Shown: positions 20,326 through 30,100 of the stretch, piece by piece
Layout: each line of letters starts with the position of its first letter
Numbering within the stretch: the first letter of the stretch is position 1
Source of the DNA: JAHEJN01 sp963787285
Lineage (GTDB): Bacteria > Actinomycetota > Acidimicrobiia > Acidimicrobiales > JAHEJN01
Assembly (NCBI GenBank): GCA_963787285.1
Contig: CAWBCM010000006.1
Coordinates: 1 to 64,000 of the forward strand
Length of the DNA stretch: 64,000 nucleotides
Direction: 5' to 3'
Made by a program: the position numbers and the translations under genes
Notes under the pieces: generated by a model
Told to the model about the DNA's origin: nothing
Databases searched by the model: none
Seen by the model: the letters and a program-made list of their open reading frames with translations, nothing else

Positions 20326-20497
20326 CGCGCTGTTCTCGCTGCGGGTTCAGCCCCAGAGTCGGTTGGTGGCGATCGCCGCGCTGTTCTTGCTGCGTTGCGG
20401 GTTCAGCCCCAGAGTCGGTTGGTGGCGATCGCCGCGCTGTTCTTGCTGCGTTGCGGGTCGTCAGCCCCAGAGTCGTTCGGTGGCGATCGCCGCGCCT
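20326..20497. repeat. 56-bp tandem repeat overlapping the end of the MetE-like gene
   Basis: Units beginning GCGGGTTCAGCCCCAGAGTC start at 20341 and 20397 and, slightly diverged, at 20453, with a partial unit before 20341. Each contains TGGCGATCGCCGCG. The third copy is the true 3' end of the MetE-like gene (stop at 20461-20463), so copies one and two look like tandem duplications of that gene end into the spacer. The 181-bp gap between the luciferase-like and MetE-like genes is mostly this array. Confidence 0.85.
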
Positions 20498-21600
20498 TGC
20501 GCTTGGGCTTCGAGCTTGGCCCAGGCGACGTCGGGGTCGATTCCCTGCATGCCCACATGGATGCTGAAGCCGCAGTCGACCCCGGCCATCACGTTCTCCC
20601 TGCCCACCAGGTTCGCGTAGCGCTCGATGCGCTGGGCCACCAGCTCGGGATGCTCGATGTAGTTGCTCTGGCACTCGATCACCCCGGGGCAGAGGATCTT
20701 GCCGTCGGGCACCTTCACCTCTTCGAACAGCCGGTACTCGTGGGCGTGGCGGGGATTGGCCGCCTCGAACTGGATCACCGGCGGCTTGGCCTTCCACACG
20801 ATGTCGATGATGTCGGCGAGCGGCACGTCGCAGTGGTGGGGCCCGGGGTAGTTCCCCCAGCACAGGTGCATCCGAAGCTGGTTCTCGGGGATGTTGCGTA
20901 CCGCATGATTGAGGGCCTCGATGTTCATCTCGACCGTCTTGCGGAACTCGGCCAGGTCCATGTCGGCGTAGGTCATGTGGCGGCCCATGGCGAGGTCGGG
21001 GCAGTCGAGCTGCACCGTCGCCCCCGACGCCGCTATGGCCTCGTACTCGTGGCGCATGCCCTCGGCGATGGCGAAGAGATATTCCTCGTGGGTCGGGTAG
21101 TACTCGTTGCCGAAGAAGATCGACACGATGCCGGGCGACGCGGCGCTGGAGAACACGCCCGCCTTGTCGATCTCGGCGGCGGCGTTCATGAGATTCACCA
21201 TGTCGTGCGCCGCCGCGTCGGGATCCTTCACCGAGATGGGCCCGGTACAGGCCGGCGCCGAGCGCTTGCGGCGGCCCGGGTTCATGGCCACGATCTCGGC
21301 ACTGCGCGGGTAGTCGACCAGGTCCTGGAAGAAGTAGGTGGCGATCGACTCGCCGCCGAACCCGTCGAGGCGGTCTTTCACGTAGGTGGCATACGACGGT
21401 TTCGACATCTCGCCGTCGTTGACGATGCTCACGCCTGCGCGCGCCTGCCGTTGCACCACCTCCTCGACCGCTCGTTCGACCCGTTCGGCGAGAGCGGCCT
21501 CGTCGACCGGCACGCCGTCGGCCTTGGCCCACATCGTGGTGATGAGATCGGCCGGCCGCGGCAGGCTGCCCGTGTGGGTGGTGTAGATGCGATCGACCAT
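20461..21600 (-). CDS. MetE-like (cobalamin-independent Met synthase C-domain) protein
   Basis: A 379-residue protein of the UROD/MetE superfamily, comparable to the catalytic C-terminal half of MetE without the N-terminal domain. It begins with the family motif YTTHTGSLPRP. The zinc-ligand set seems intact: HLCWGNY (His and Cys), QFEAAN (Glu) and GVDCGFS (Cys). This argues for an active methyl- or thiol-transfer enzyme. Short forms like this are annotated in many actinobacteria with unproven substrates, including methylated sulfur compounds. ATG 21600 has AGGGGACG upstream. The last codons lie inside a 56-bp tandem array that continues beyond the stop. Confidence 0.83.
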   Translation of the reverse strand: MVDRIYTTHTGSLPRPADLITTMWAKADGVPVDEAALAERVERAVEEVVQRQARAGVSIVNDGEMSKPSYATYVKDRLDGFGGESIATYFFQDLVDYPRSAEIVAMNPGRRKRSAPACTGPISVKDPDAAAHDMVNLMNAAAEIDKAGVFSSAASPGIVSIFFGNEYYPTHEEYLFAIAEGMRHEYEAIAASGATVQLDCPDLAMGRHMTYADMDLAEFRKTVEMNIEALNHAVRNIPENQLRMHLCWGNYPGPHHCDVPLADIIDIVWKAKPPVIQFEAANPRHAHEYRLFEEVKVPDGKILCPGVIECQSNYIEHPELVAQRIERYANLVGRENVMAGVDCGFSIHVGMQGIDPDVAWAKLEAQAQGAAIATERLWG

Positions 21601-21668
21601 CGATGTGCGTCCCCTGTTCGTGCGCGGGGGCCAGCGTAGATGGCGAGCGCAGCTCGATCACGTTGGGT

Positions 21669-22151
21669 TCAGTCGAAGGTGCCGATCACCGGCTGTGACG
21701 GGGCGAGATCGGCATCGAAGCCCGTCTCGTAGGGCATGAATCCGTTGCGATCGGGGTACAACAGCTGCACCATCGGGAACGGCTCGCCCTTGTACCAGGC
21801 GGCCGCAGTGGCGAACAGCGCACCGAGCTCGTCGGTGTCGACGTTGGCGAAGACGCAACGCAGGTCGTTGTCGAACAGGCCGACCACCTCGACCCCGATG
21901 GGGATCTCGGTCCCCCCTCGCAGCGCGTCGACCACGAGATCGAACAGTCCCTTCGCCGACGACGGCCGCATGCCGAACACCACCAGATCGGGAAAGCCCG
22001 TGAGCTGATGGACGCCGATCGTGTAGGTGTAGGCAGGGGTCGGTGGCACCGTCTGGGGCTCGGCCGCCACCGGTTCGATCGCCCAACCGGTGGTCTCGAG
22101 CATCCACTCGATCTTCTCGGCATGGGGGATGTGGAAGTCGGGGAGCTCCAT
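21669..22151 (-). CDS. DUF4262 family protein
   Basis: A 160-residue protein with the DUF4262 pattern: YTYTIGVHQLTGFPDLVVFGM near residue 40, then PIGVEVVGLFDNDLRCVF and PMVQLLYPDRNGFMPYE. The biochemical role is unknown. It starts three bases after the stop of the upstream luciferase-like gene on the same strand, so the two probably form an operon. The usual family length is similar. Confidence 0.8.
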   Translation of the reverse strand: MELPDFHIPHAEKIEWMLETTGWAIEPVAAEPQTVPPTPAYTYTIGVHQLTGFPDLVVFGMRPSSAKGLFDLVVDALRGGTEIPIGVEVVGLFDNDLRCVFANVDTDELGALFATAAAWYKGEPFPMVQLLYPDRNGFMPYETGFDADLAPSQPVIGTFD

Positions 22152-22153
22152 GG

Positions 22154-23152
22154 TCAGCCACCGAGTCCGTAGGCCGCGGCCAGCAGCTCGTAGGACCGGC
22201 GCCGGGCGCCGTGGTCGTGGGTGATGGTCACCACAGCCACCTCGTCGGCGGCGTGGGCGGCAGCGACACCGTCGATTCCGGCTCGCACCCGCTCGGCGGT
22301 CCCGACGATGAGGGGCTTGGCCGGACCATACGACACTGACGACACCGCGAGCGGGTCGGCGGTCGAGACGGCGGCGGCGGGTCGGGGAATGGGTCCGCGC
22401 AACCCTCCCGAGCGCCAGGCACGAAGACTCGACGCGAGGTCGTCGGCCTCGGCCGCAGTGTCGGCGCACACGGCCGCCACGGCGACGCTCACCTTCGGCT
22501 CGGGGTACCGCCGACTCGGCTTGTACTGACGTCGGTAGGCATCGGTGATCTCGGCGCCGTCACCGCCGATGAAGTAGGCCCAGCCGAGGGGCAGCCCGAA
22601 GTGGGCGGCCAGCCCGGCGCTGCTGTGGCTCGACGCCAGCACCCACACCTCGGGATGACGATCGTCCTCGGGGGCCGGTCGGGCGTGCACCGTGGCCAGG
22701 GGTGAGTCGTCGGGAACCTCGTCGTGGAGGTACTGGAGCAGCTCCTCGACGAGATTGGGGAAGTACTCGATCGACGAAGGGGTGCCGCCGCGTGCGAGCG
22801 CGTACGCAGTGTGACCGTCGGTGCCGGGAGCTCGCCCGAAGCCCAGGTCGATCCGTCCGGGGTGAAGCGTCTCGAGCACTCGGAAGACCTCGGCGACCTT
22901 GTACGGGCTGTAGTGGCTGAGCATCACACCGGCCGATCCGACCCGAATGCGTTCGGTGGCCTGGGCCAGATGCCCGATGAGGATCTCGGGAGCCGAGCCC
23001 GCCAGTCCGGTGGAGTTGTGGTGCTCGGCCACCCAGTACCGGTGATAGCCCAGGCGATCGGCCAGCCACGCGAGATCGACGCTGTTGGCCAGCGCTTCGG
23101 AGGGGCGACTGCCCGCGGGCACCGGCGACTGGTCGAGAACGGTGAGACGCAC
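22154..23152 (-). CDS. LLM-class flavin-dependent oxidoreductase (MsnO8-like)
   Basis: A 332-residue luciferase-like monooxygenase. LSVLDQSPV-like start (LTVLDQSPVPAG), YWVAEHHNSTGLAGSAPEIL, SAGVMLSHYSPYKVAEVF and RIDLGFGRAPGTD are typical of the MsnO8 group of LLM proteins, which use FMNH2 or F420. The substrate cannot be inferred. It is followed at once by the DUF4262 gene and diverges from a small membrane-protein gene. Confidence 0.88.
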   Translation of the reverse strand: MRLTVLDQSPVPAGSRPSEALANSVDLAWLADRLGYHRYWVAEHHNSTGLAGSAPEILIGHLAQATERIRVGSAGVMLSHYSPYKVAEVFRVLETLHPGRIDLGFGRAPGTDGHTAYALARGGTPSSIEYFPNLVEELLQYLHDEVPDDSPLATVHARPAPEDDRHPEVWVLASSHSSAGLAAHFGLPLGWAYFIGGDGAEITDAYRRQYKPSRRYPEPKVSVAVAAVCADTAAEADDLASSLRAWRSGGLRGPIPRPAAAVSTADPLAVSSVSYGPAKPLIVGTAERVRAGIDGVAAAHAADEVAVVTITHDHGARRRSYELLAAAYGLGG

Positions 23153-23263
23153 CGCTTCATTGTGCCGTGCGAGTCGGGTTCATCCGAGCAACGTCGGCGC
23201 GAGCACCCCGCCGGCCTGGGGCGGTTGCTCAATCGGCTCTCGATTGATGTCGATACACCAGAG

Positions 23264-23608
23264 ATGAGCGCCAGTGCCCAGGTCATGTTCTCGGTCGTCG
23301 TCTGCGGCGGGGCAACCGGCTACGCCTTCTATCTGGAGATCCGGCGTTCGGCGAGGAGTGCTCGGTTCCTCGAGTGGTTGAAGACCGAGAGAACGACCGA
23401 GTGGGCTGCCCTGGGTCGTGCGGACCGACTGTTCCCGGTCAGGGCGGTGGAGATGCTGCGCCGCGGGCCTCTCGCGGACGACGCGGAATTCAACGCCCGC
23501 TATCGGCCGACCAAGCACGGCAAACGATTCGCCGTCACGATGACCGTTGCGAGCACCGCCATTGCACTACTGCTCATCGGTACGAGCCTCTTGAACTGGC
23601 GCTGGTGA
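23264..23608 (+). CDS. Small membrane protein, function unknown
   Basis: A 114-residue protein from ATG 23264. Two hydrophobic segments are visible, VMFSVVVCGGATGYAFYL near the N-terminus and VTMTVASTAIALLLIGTSLL near the C-terminus. A basic, Trp-containing middle part (FLEWLKTERTTEWAALGRAD, RYRPTKHGKRF) would be on one side of the membrane. I recognise no family. It lies in a divergent spacing between two luciferase-like genes. Confidence 0.55.
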   Translation: MSASAQVMFSVVVCGGATGYAFYLEIRRSARSARFLEWLKTERTTEWAALGRADRLFPVRAVEMLRRGPLADDAEFNARYRPTKHGKRFAVTMTVASTAIALLLIGTSLLNWRW

Positions 23609-23683
23609 CAGAACGCGGGGCGACGATGCTGCGCTGAACGGTCGCCCGCTCCGCGCCGGGCGCCGTCGACGGGACAACACGCG

Positions 23684-23689
23684 TAGGGT
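23684..23689 (+). promoter_or_regulatory. -10 box (TAGGGT) of a leaderless gene
   Basis: TAGGGT lies exactly 6 nt before ATG 23696. Transcription starting 6-7 nt after a -10 box would begin at the start codon, so no ribosome-binding site is needed, and none is seen. Confidence 0.55.
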
Positions 23690-23695
23690 TCGGGA

Positions 23696-24604
23696 ATGCA
23701 GGTGGGGATCTCCGTCAATTCGACCTACACGGGTCCGGCCCACGACGGAGCCCACTGGATGATCGAGCGGGCCCAGGCCGCCCTGGCGGCGGGTCTGGCG
23801 ACCCTGTCGGTGGGTGATGGCCACCTGAGTGGCGCCAACTACTACCAGAACACCCCCATGCTCGGTCGGCTGCTCGGCGCGTGGTCGGGCCGACCCGCCG
23901 GCTGCCTGTTCGTCCTGCCGCTCTGGCATCCGGTGCTCGTCGCCGAACAGATCGCCACGCTCGCGTCGCTGCACGACTCCACCTTCATCGTGCAGACCGG
24001 CGTCGGCGGCCGACCGGCGGAGTTCTCGGGCATGGGCGTCAGCCTGGCCGACAGGGGTCGGTTCACCGACGAAGCCATCGGGGTGGTGAAGGCACTTCTG
24101 GCCGGCGACACGGTGTCGAGTGAGCTCTTCGGTCTGACCGATGCCCACATGGGGTTGCGGCCCGAGCAGACCGTCGAGTGGTGGATCGGCGCCGGTGCGC
24201 CGGTCGGGATCGAACGAGCGGCCCGCAGCGGCGATGCCTGGTACACCTCGCCCTACGAGACCGCCGCCGAGCTGGCCGGGCCGGTGCAGCGCTATCTCGA
24301 CGCATGTGCCGAACACGATCGGCGGCCCCGCATCATGGTGCGCAAGGACGTGCTGGTGCTCGACGACGGGGCCGCGGCCGAGAGCCATGCCAAGCGACTG
24401 CTCGACGAGGGCTATCGAGGACTCGACCGATCGAGAGTGGTCGTGGGCGACGTCGAGTCGGTGCTCGAACAACTGGAACCGTTCGAGGCGCTGGGGACCG
24501 AGCAGATCATCATGCGGTGCATGTCGGCGCCTCAATTCGTCGCGCTCGAGACGATCGAGGCCATGGGTGAGGTGAACCGCCGCCTCCACGTCGACCTGCG
24601 GTGA
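23696..24604 (+). CDS. LLM-class flavin/F420-dependent oxidoreductase
   Basis: A 302-residue luciferase-like protein. The early LSVGDGHLSGANYYQN segment, LFVLPLWHPVLVAEQIATLA and FIVQTGVGGRPAEFSGMG are the recognisable barrel blocks, with WWIGAGAPVGIERAARSGDAWY in the second half. This arrangement is close to actinobacterial F420-dependent LLM reductases, but the cofactor is not proven by sequence. It is expressed from a leaderless promoter (TAGGGT, 6 nt) and ends 27 bases before the convergent DUF3097 gene. Confidence 0.83.
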   Translation: MQVGISVNSTYTGPAHDGAHWMIERAQAALAAGLATLSVGDGHLSGANYYQNTPMLGRLLGAWSGRPAGCLFVLPLWHPVLVAEQIATLASLHDSTFIVQTGVGGRPAEFSGMGVSLADRGRFTDEAIGVVKALLAGDTVSSELFGLTDAHMGLRPEQTVEWWIGAGAPVGIERAARSGDAWYTSPYETAAELAGPVQRYLDACAEHDRRPRIMVRKDVLVLDDGAAAESHAKRLLDEGYRGLDRSRVVVGDVESVLEQLEPFEALGTEQIIMRCMSAPQFVALETIEAMGEVNRRLHVDLR

Positions 24605-24631
24605 GCCGTTGGCCGCATCGGCGCGGCGGAG

Positions 24632-25468
24632 TCACGCGGTGACGAAGTCGATCAGTTGTTCGACGGCGTTGATGAGCGGCGTCTCCACATCGCGATACGA
24701 CCTGACCTCCGCCATCACCTTGCGCCAGAAGACACCCGATTCCCCGGTGAACCCGACCGCCGCCATGACGCCGGCCTTCCACGGCGTGCCCTTCGGAACA
24801 TCGGGCCACGCCCGGATCCCGACGACCTCGGGCTTGATGGCCTGCCAGATGTCGACGTACGGGTGACCACGAATCAACACGTTCGGGTCGCTGATGGCCG
24901 AAGCGATCCGGGTCTCCTTGGAGCCTGCGACGAGATGGTCGAGGAGCACGCCGAGTCGCCGGCCGTCGCCGGGTCGAAAGCCGCGCACCCGTTCGGCCAG
25001 ATCGTCGGCCCCCTCGAGCTGTTCGACGACGACGCCCTCGACGCGGAGATCGTCGCCCCAGATGCGTTCGATGAGCTCGGCATCGTGAATGCCCTCCACC
25101 CAGATGCGACTCGCTCGCGCCACACGAGCGGGCAGCGGTCCGGCGTCGATCGAACCCGACGCCGTGAGCTGCGCCTCGCCCGGCGTCGTCACCTTCACAC
25201 GGGGTGCGCGCAGGGCAACCGGTTGGCCACGGTGCAGGAACAGCCCGTCGGTCGGTCGGAAGTCGTGGTCTCGCCCGGCCGCATCACGGATGGTGACGCG
25301 GCGACCTTCGACGAACTCCATGATCGCGCCGGTGGTCGACGTGGATCGGTGCGTGATCTCGGTGCCCAGCTCCACGAACAACGTCGTGCGCTCGAGGCCA
25401 CGGCGGCGGGCCGGTGCGTCGACATCGAGAGGGCCGCTCAGGAGTCCGTCGTCGTTGGTGGATGGCAC
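24632..25468 (-). CDS. DUF3097 family protein
   Basis: A 278-residue actinobacterial protein of unknown function. Family-like segments are IWVEGIHDAELIERIWGDDLR, VVVEQLEGADDL, LLDHLVAGSKETRIA and VLIRGHPYVDIWQAIKP. The IWVEG/HDAEL and AGSKE elements recall a TOPRIM-like nucleic-acid fold, an inference only. GTG 25468 (VPSTNDDGLLSGPLDV) is preferred to the longer open frame from 25507 because DUF3097 members begin shortly before a DLL.GP motif. Confidence 0.8.
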   Translation of the reverse strand: MPSTNDDGLLSGPLDVDAPARRRGLERTTLFVELGTEITHRSTSTTGAIMEFVEGRRVTIRDAAGRDHDFRPTDGLFLHRGQPVALRAPRVKVTTPGEAQLTASGSIDAGPLPARVARASRIWVEGIHDAELIERIWGDDLRVEGVVVEQLEGADDLAERVRGFRPGDGRRLGVLLDHLVAGSKETRIASAISDPNVLIRGHPYVDIWQAIKPEVVGIRAWPDVPKGTPWKAGVMAAVGFTGESGVFWRKVMAEVRSYRDVETPLINAVEQLIDFVTA

Positions 25469-25531
25469 GGGCCGAGTTGACCACACCGCACGGATGATGG
25501 GGTGCACCGCGGCGAACTACGCTGCTGCGCC

Positions 25532-26275
25532 ATGGCCCCTGTTTCCCGTTTCCTTGCGCTGGTGGCGGTCGCCACTCTGATCGCAGCAGCGTGTTCGCCC
25601 GATGGTTTCGACATCGAGACGACGGCAACGCCCGTGGCGGAGGAGACGCCGACGCCCGAACCGACAGCCGAGCCCACGGCGACGCCCGAGCCGACGGCGA
25701 CGCCCGAGCCGACGGCGACGCCCGAGCCGACGGCGACGCCCGAACCCACTCCGGAACCCACGGCCACCCCGCTGGCGGCGGGTCCGTACCCGCTCATGGT
25801 GGGCTCCGCCGACTTGTTGGGTGTCACCTACGGCGTCGTCGACGTCGACGCCACCATTGCCACGTTCGCGGCCGCCATCGGAGCGCCCGCCGACGACTCG
25901 GGCTGGGTGGAGGGCTGCCCGCTCGACGGGCCTGGGGACAACGAACGAATCGCGACCTGGGGCGGCCTCACCGCCGACTTCCGGCGCGACGACACCGGCG
26001 AGTACTTCACGGCCTGGCGATACCGCATCGCCTTCGACACCCTCACCGAGATTCCCGGTGGCCCGACAACCACGCAGGTACTGCTTCCTGGCGGTTCGGT
26101 GGTCGGCGATCCCTTCGACGTGGTCGTCGCCGGCTACGGGGCCGTGCCGACCGTCGACGACACCTTCGGTGTGCCGATCTACAACGATGTCGATTTCGTC
26201 CTGATCGGCGCCGGGCCTTCCGTCAGCAGTCCGATCGTGCAGGCGGGAACACCCTTCGTCGCCCTGTGCGAGTAG
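25532..26275 (+). CDS. Lipoprotein with Thr-Pro-Glu stalk, function unknown
   Basis: A 247-residue predicted lipoprotein from ATG 25532. The signal peptide ends ATLIAAAC (lipobox Cys near residue 21). Residues about 35-83 are a stalk of repeated TATPEP units, encoded by near-identical 18-bp DNA repeats (25663-25744). The C-terminal ~160 residues (LMVGSADLLGVTYGVVDVDAT onward, ending TPFVALCE) form a probable extracellular domain I do not recognise. TACGCT at 25518-25523 is a possible -10 box. The stalk suggests display away from the membrane, and the DNA repeats should be prone to length change. Confidence 0.75.
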   Translation: MAPVSRFLALVAVATLIAAACSPDGFDIETTATPVAEETPTPEPTAEPTATPEPTATPEPTATPEPTATPEPTPEPTATPLAAGPYPLMVGSADLLGVTYGVVDVDATIATFAAAIGAPADDSGWVEGCPLDGPGDNERIATWGGLTADFRRDDTGEYFTAWRYRIAFDTLTEIPGGPTTTQVLLPGGSVVGDPFDVVVAGYGAVPTVDDTFGVPIYNDVDFVLIGAGPSVSSPIVQAGTPFVALCE

Positions 26276-26303
26276 TGCAGACCACCCGAGCAGAGGAGAA
26301 CCC

Positions 26304-27089
26304 GTGCGACCCAATGCGATGAAGGATCGGTTCGACTCGGGAGAACCGGCCATCGGCGTGTGGATCACCGCACCATGCACGATCACCACTCAGGCCGTCA
26401 CCGGCGAGTTCTTCCACTACGCCTGCGTCGATCTCCAGCACGGCGCCATCGACTACCAGGCTGCGGTGCCGATCCTGCAGACCATCGAGCTCGGACCGGC
26501 CACCCCCATCACTCGGGTGCCGTGGAACGAGCCCGGCATCATCGGGAAGATGCTCGACGCCGGTTCCATGGGCGTGATCGTGCCCATGGTGAACACCCGT
26601 GCCCAGGCCGAGGCGGCGGTTTTCGCCAGTCGCTACCCACCGGTCGGCGGCCGCAGCCATGGCCCGGTGCGGGCGGCTCTCGCCCATGGCGGTGACTACT
26701 GGCGCGACGCCAACGACTCCGTGGCGGTGATCCCCATGATCGAGACGGTCGAGGCGATGACCAACGCCGACGACATCTTGTCGACTCCCGGCGTCGACGC
26801 GTGCTACGTGGGGCCAGCCGATCTCTCCCGCAGTCTCGGCCTACCGCCGGGGAACAACGATGACGAGCCGGCCTTCGTCGATGCCATGGTCGCCATTGCC
26901 GACGCCTGCAAGCGTCACGGTGTGGTGGCGGGTTGTCACACGGTCGCCGAGCTCACCGAGCGACGCATGGAGATGGGGTATCAGATGATCACCGTCACCA
27001 GCGACCTGGTGGCCCTGCGTCGAGGTCTGGCCTCCGAGCTCGATCTCCTCTCCGGTGAGGGTCGAGCCGGCGACGCCAGCATGTACTGA
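26304..27089 (+). CDS. HpcH/HpaI-type class II aldolase
   Basis: A 261-residue metal-dependent aldolase of the HpaI/citrate-lyase superfamily, cleaving 2-keto-3-deoxy or related hydroxy-acids. Key blocks are YACVDLQHGAIDY, PITRVPWNEPGIIGKMLDAG, GVIVPMVNTRAQAEAAV, IPMIETVEAMTNADDIL (metal-binding Glu) and CYVGPADLSRSLG (metal-binding Asp). GTG 26304 follows GGAG. It lies 28 bases after the lipoprotein stop. The family is often mis-assigned to 4-hydroxy-2-oxoheptanedioate; the substrate is open. Confidence 0.87.
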   Translation: MRPNAMKDRFDSGEPAIGVWITAPCTITTQAVTGEFFHYACVDLQHGAIDYQAAVPILQTIELGPATPITRVPWNEPGIIGKMLDAGSMGVIVPMVNTRAQAEAAVFASRYPPVGGRSHGPVRAALAHGGDYWRDANDSVAVIPMIETVEAMTNADDILSTPGVDACYVGPADLSRSLGLPPGNNDDEPAFVDAMVAIADACKRHGVVAGCHTVAELTERRMEMGYQMITVTSDLVALRRGLASELDLLSGEGRAGDASMY

Positions 27090-27173
27090 GCCGCCGCCCG
27101 TACCGGGGCCAGAGGGTGTCACACCCGGTGAGTAGTGTCGGCGACACGCTGCCGCCGACCGGAGTGCTCGCCC

Positions 27174-30100
27174 ATGGCCATCGCCGAATTCGCCCACCCC
27201 ACCCTGTTCGAGCCGCTTGCCGGCACGGGGGTCACGCCGGTGACCGACGTCGTACCGGGGGTTGCGTTCCACCCGGCGGTGGCCCGGTGGTTCGGCGGTC
27301 GCTTCCCCCAGGGCCCCACCCCGCCGCAGCGCAACGGCTGGCCCTCCATCGCGGTCGCGCAGCACACGCTCATCGCCGCACCCACCGGCTCGGGCAAGAC
27401 GCTCGCCGGGTTCCTCATGTCGATCAACAAGCTGTACATGGCCCACGCCCAGGGGCAACACGTGAGCCGTTCGGCGCAGGTCGTGTACGTGTCGCCGCTG
27501 AAGGCGCTGGCGGTCGACATCGCCGAGAACCTCGAGCGACCTCTGGCCGAGATCGCTGCCATCGCCGCCGACATGGGGTTCTCTGCCCCCGATCTCCGGG
27601 TCGGTGTCCGTACCGGCGACACCACCGCTTCCCAGCGCGCCTCGATGATCAAGCGGCCGCCGGCGTTCGTGGTCACCACCCCCGAATCGTTGTACCTGCT
27701 GCTCACCGCAGCCAAGAGCCGCGCCACGTTGCGCTCGGTGCACACCGTGATCGTCGACGAGATCCATGCGCTCGCTCGCGACAAGCGGGGGAGTCACCTG
27801 TGCCTCACGCTCGAACGACTGAGCCACGTCACCGCGACCGAGCCGGTGCGCATCGGTCTGTCGGCCACCCAGAAACCCATCGAGGTCGTGGCTCGCCTGC
27901 TGGTGGGTTCGCGGACGCGCCCCGACGGCGTCGCCGACTGCGTGGTGATCGACGGCGGCCACCAGCGGGGACTCGACCTCGCCATCGAGCTGCCCGGTGC
28001 CGAGCTCGAGGCCATCGCCTCGCACGCCCAGATGGCCGACGTCCTCGATCAGATCGCCGCCCACGTCGCCGAGCACCAGACCACGCTGGTCTTCGTGAAC
28101 GCGAGGCGTCTGGCCGAACGCCTTGCGCACGAGCTCGGCGAACGCTTGGGCGACGATGTCGTGGCTGCCCATCACGGGTCACTGTCGAAGGACCGACGGC
28201 ATCTCGTCGAACGGCGCCTCCGCGCCGGTGAGCTGAAGGCGCTGGTCGCCACGGCATCACTCGAGCTCGGCATCGATGTCGGTCCCGTCGAGCTCGTGTG
28301 CCAGATCGGCTCACCGCGCAGCATCGCGACGTTCCTGCAGCGGGTCGGTCGTTCGAACCACACGCGCCACGGCACGCCCAAGGGGCGCCTGTATCCGCTC
28401 ACCCGCGACGAGCTGGTCGAGGCGACCGCGCTTCTCGCTGCGGTGCACGCCGGCCGTCTCGATGCGCTGCACCCCCCGGCGGCACCCCTCGACATCCTGG
28501 TGCAGCAGATCGTGGCCGAGACCGCAGCCGACGAGTGGCGCACCGACGATCTCTTCGCCCTGGTCACTCGGGCCGCGCCCTACGCCGACCTCGATCGCGC
28601 GGTTTTCGACGAGGTGGTCGATCTCGCGGCCAACGGCGTGCAGACCGGCCGCGGTCGGCGGGCCGCCTACGTGCACCACGACACGGTGAACGGCGAACTG
28701 CGCGGCCGCAAGGGCGCCCGCCTGGCCGCGCTCACCTCCGGGGGCGCGATCCCCGAGATCGGCGACCTCCGGGTGCTGGCCGAGCCCGACGAGACCCTCA
28801 TCGGCACGGTGAACGAGGATTGGGCCACCGAGTCGATGGCCGGCGACGTGTTCCTGCTCGGCACCCATGCCTGGCAGATCCGGCAGGTGGCCGGGGGAGT
28901 GGTGCGGGTGGTCGACGCAGGTGACAAGCACCCGACCATTCCGTTCTGGACGGGCGAGGCCCCGGCCCGCACCGTCGAGCTGAGCGAGGAGGTGTCGCGG
29001 GTGCGGTCCACCGTCGAGACCTTCGTGGTGGCCGACGACCTTGCCGGCGCAACTCGTTGGCTGGCCGGCGCCGCCGGGGTCTCCGGAGAGATCGCCGCCT
29101 TCGTCGTGGCCTATCTGGCCGCCGGTCGGGCGATCCTGCAGGTCATGCCCACCCAGACCGACCTGGTCATGGAGCGGTTCTTCGACGAGTCGGGTGGGAT
29201 GCAGTTCGTCATCCACTCGCCCTACGGCGCCCGCATCAACCGAGCCATGGGGTATGCGCTGCGCAAGAAGTTCTGTCGCAGCTTCAACTTCGAGCTCCAG
29301 GCCGCGGCCAGCGACGACGCCGTGGTCATCTCCCTCGGCCCCCACCACAGCTTCCCCCTCGACGACGTGCCGCGGTTTCTCACCGCCGAGGGCATTCCCG
29401 CCACCCTCACCCAGGCGATCCTCGACCAACCCCTGTTCCAGTCGCGCTGGCGCTGGAACCTCAACCGGTCGCTCCTGGTGCTGCGATGGCGCGGCGGCAA
29501 GAAGAACCCACCGCCCATCCAACGGATGCAGGCCGACGACTTCATGGCAGCGCTGTTCCCCGACGCCGCGGCCTGCCAGGAGAACGTCACCGGCCCGATC
29601 GAGGTGCCCGATCATCCCATCGTGCGCCAGACCATCCACGACTCGCTCACCGAGAGCCTCGACGTCGACGGTCTGGTCGACCTGTGGCAACGGGTCGGCC
29701 GGGGCGAGGTGCGGTTCCACTTCCGCGACACCACCGAGCCGTCGCTGCTCGCCCACGAGATCCTCACCGCCAAGCCCTATGCCTTCCTCGACGACGGCGA
29801 GGCGGTCGACCGGCGAACCAACGCCGTCCCGCTCCGCCGGGGACTGCCGGTACGCCCGGCCGAGCTGGGCCAGCTCGATCCCGATGCCATCGAGCAGGTT
29901 CGCAACGAGATCACGCCCCATCCCAGCACCCCCGACGAGCTGCACGACCTGGTTGCGTTGCTGGTGCTCACCCGGCCCCGCCCCGAGTGGAACGAGTTGT
30001 TCGAGCAGCTGCGAGCGCGAGGGCGAGTACAGGTGGTGGGCACGACCACCGCGACCCGTTGGCACACCACCGAGGCGGCCGCGTCGGTGGCCGTGCTCGT

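Noticed and set aside
20326..20497. GCGATCGC repeats as cyanobacterial HIP1 elements
   Set aside because: They occur only as part of the 56-bp tandem duplication here and nothing else in the window suggests a cyanobacterium.
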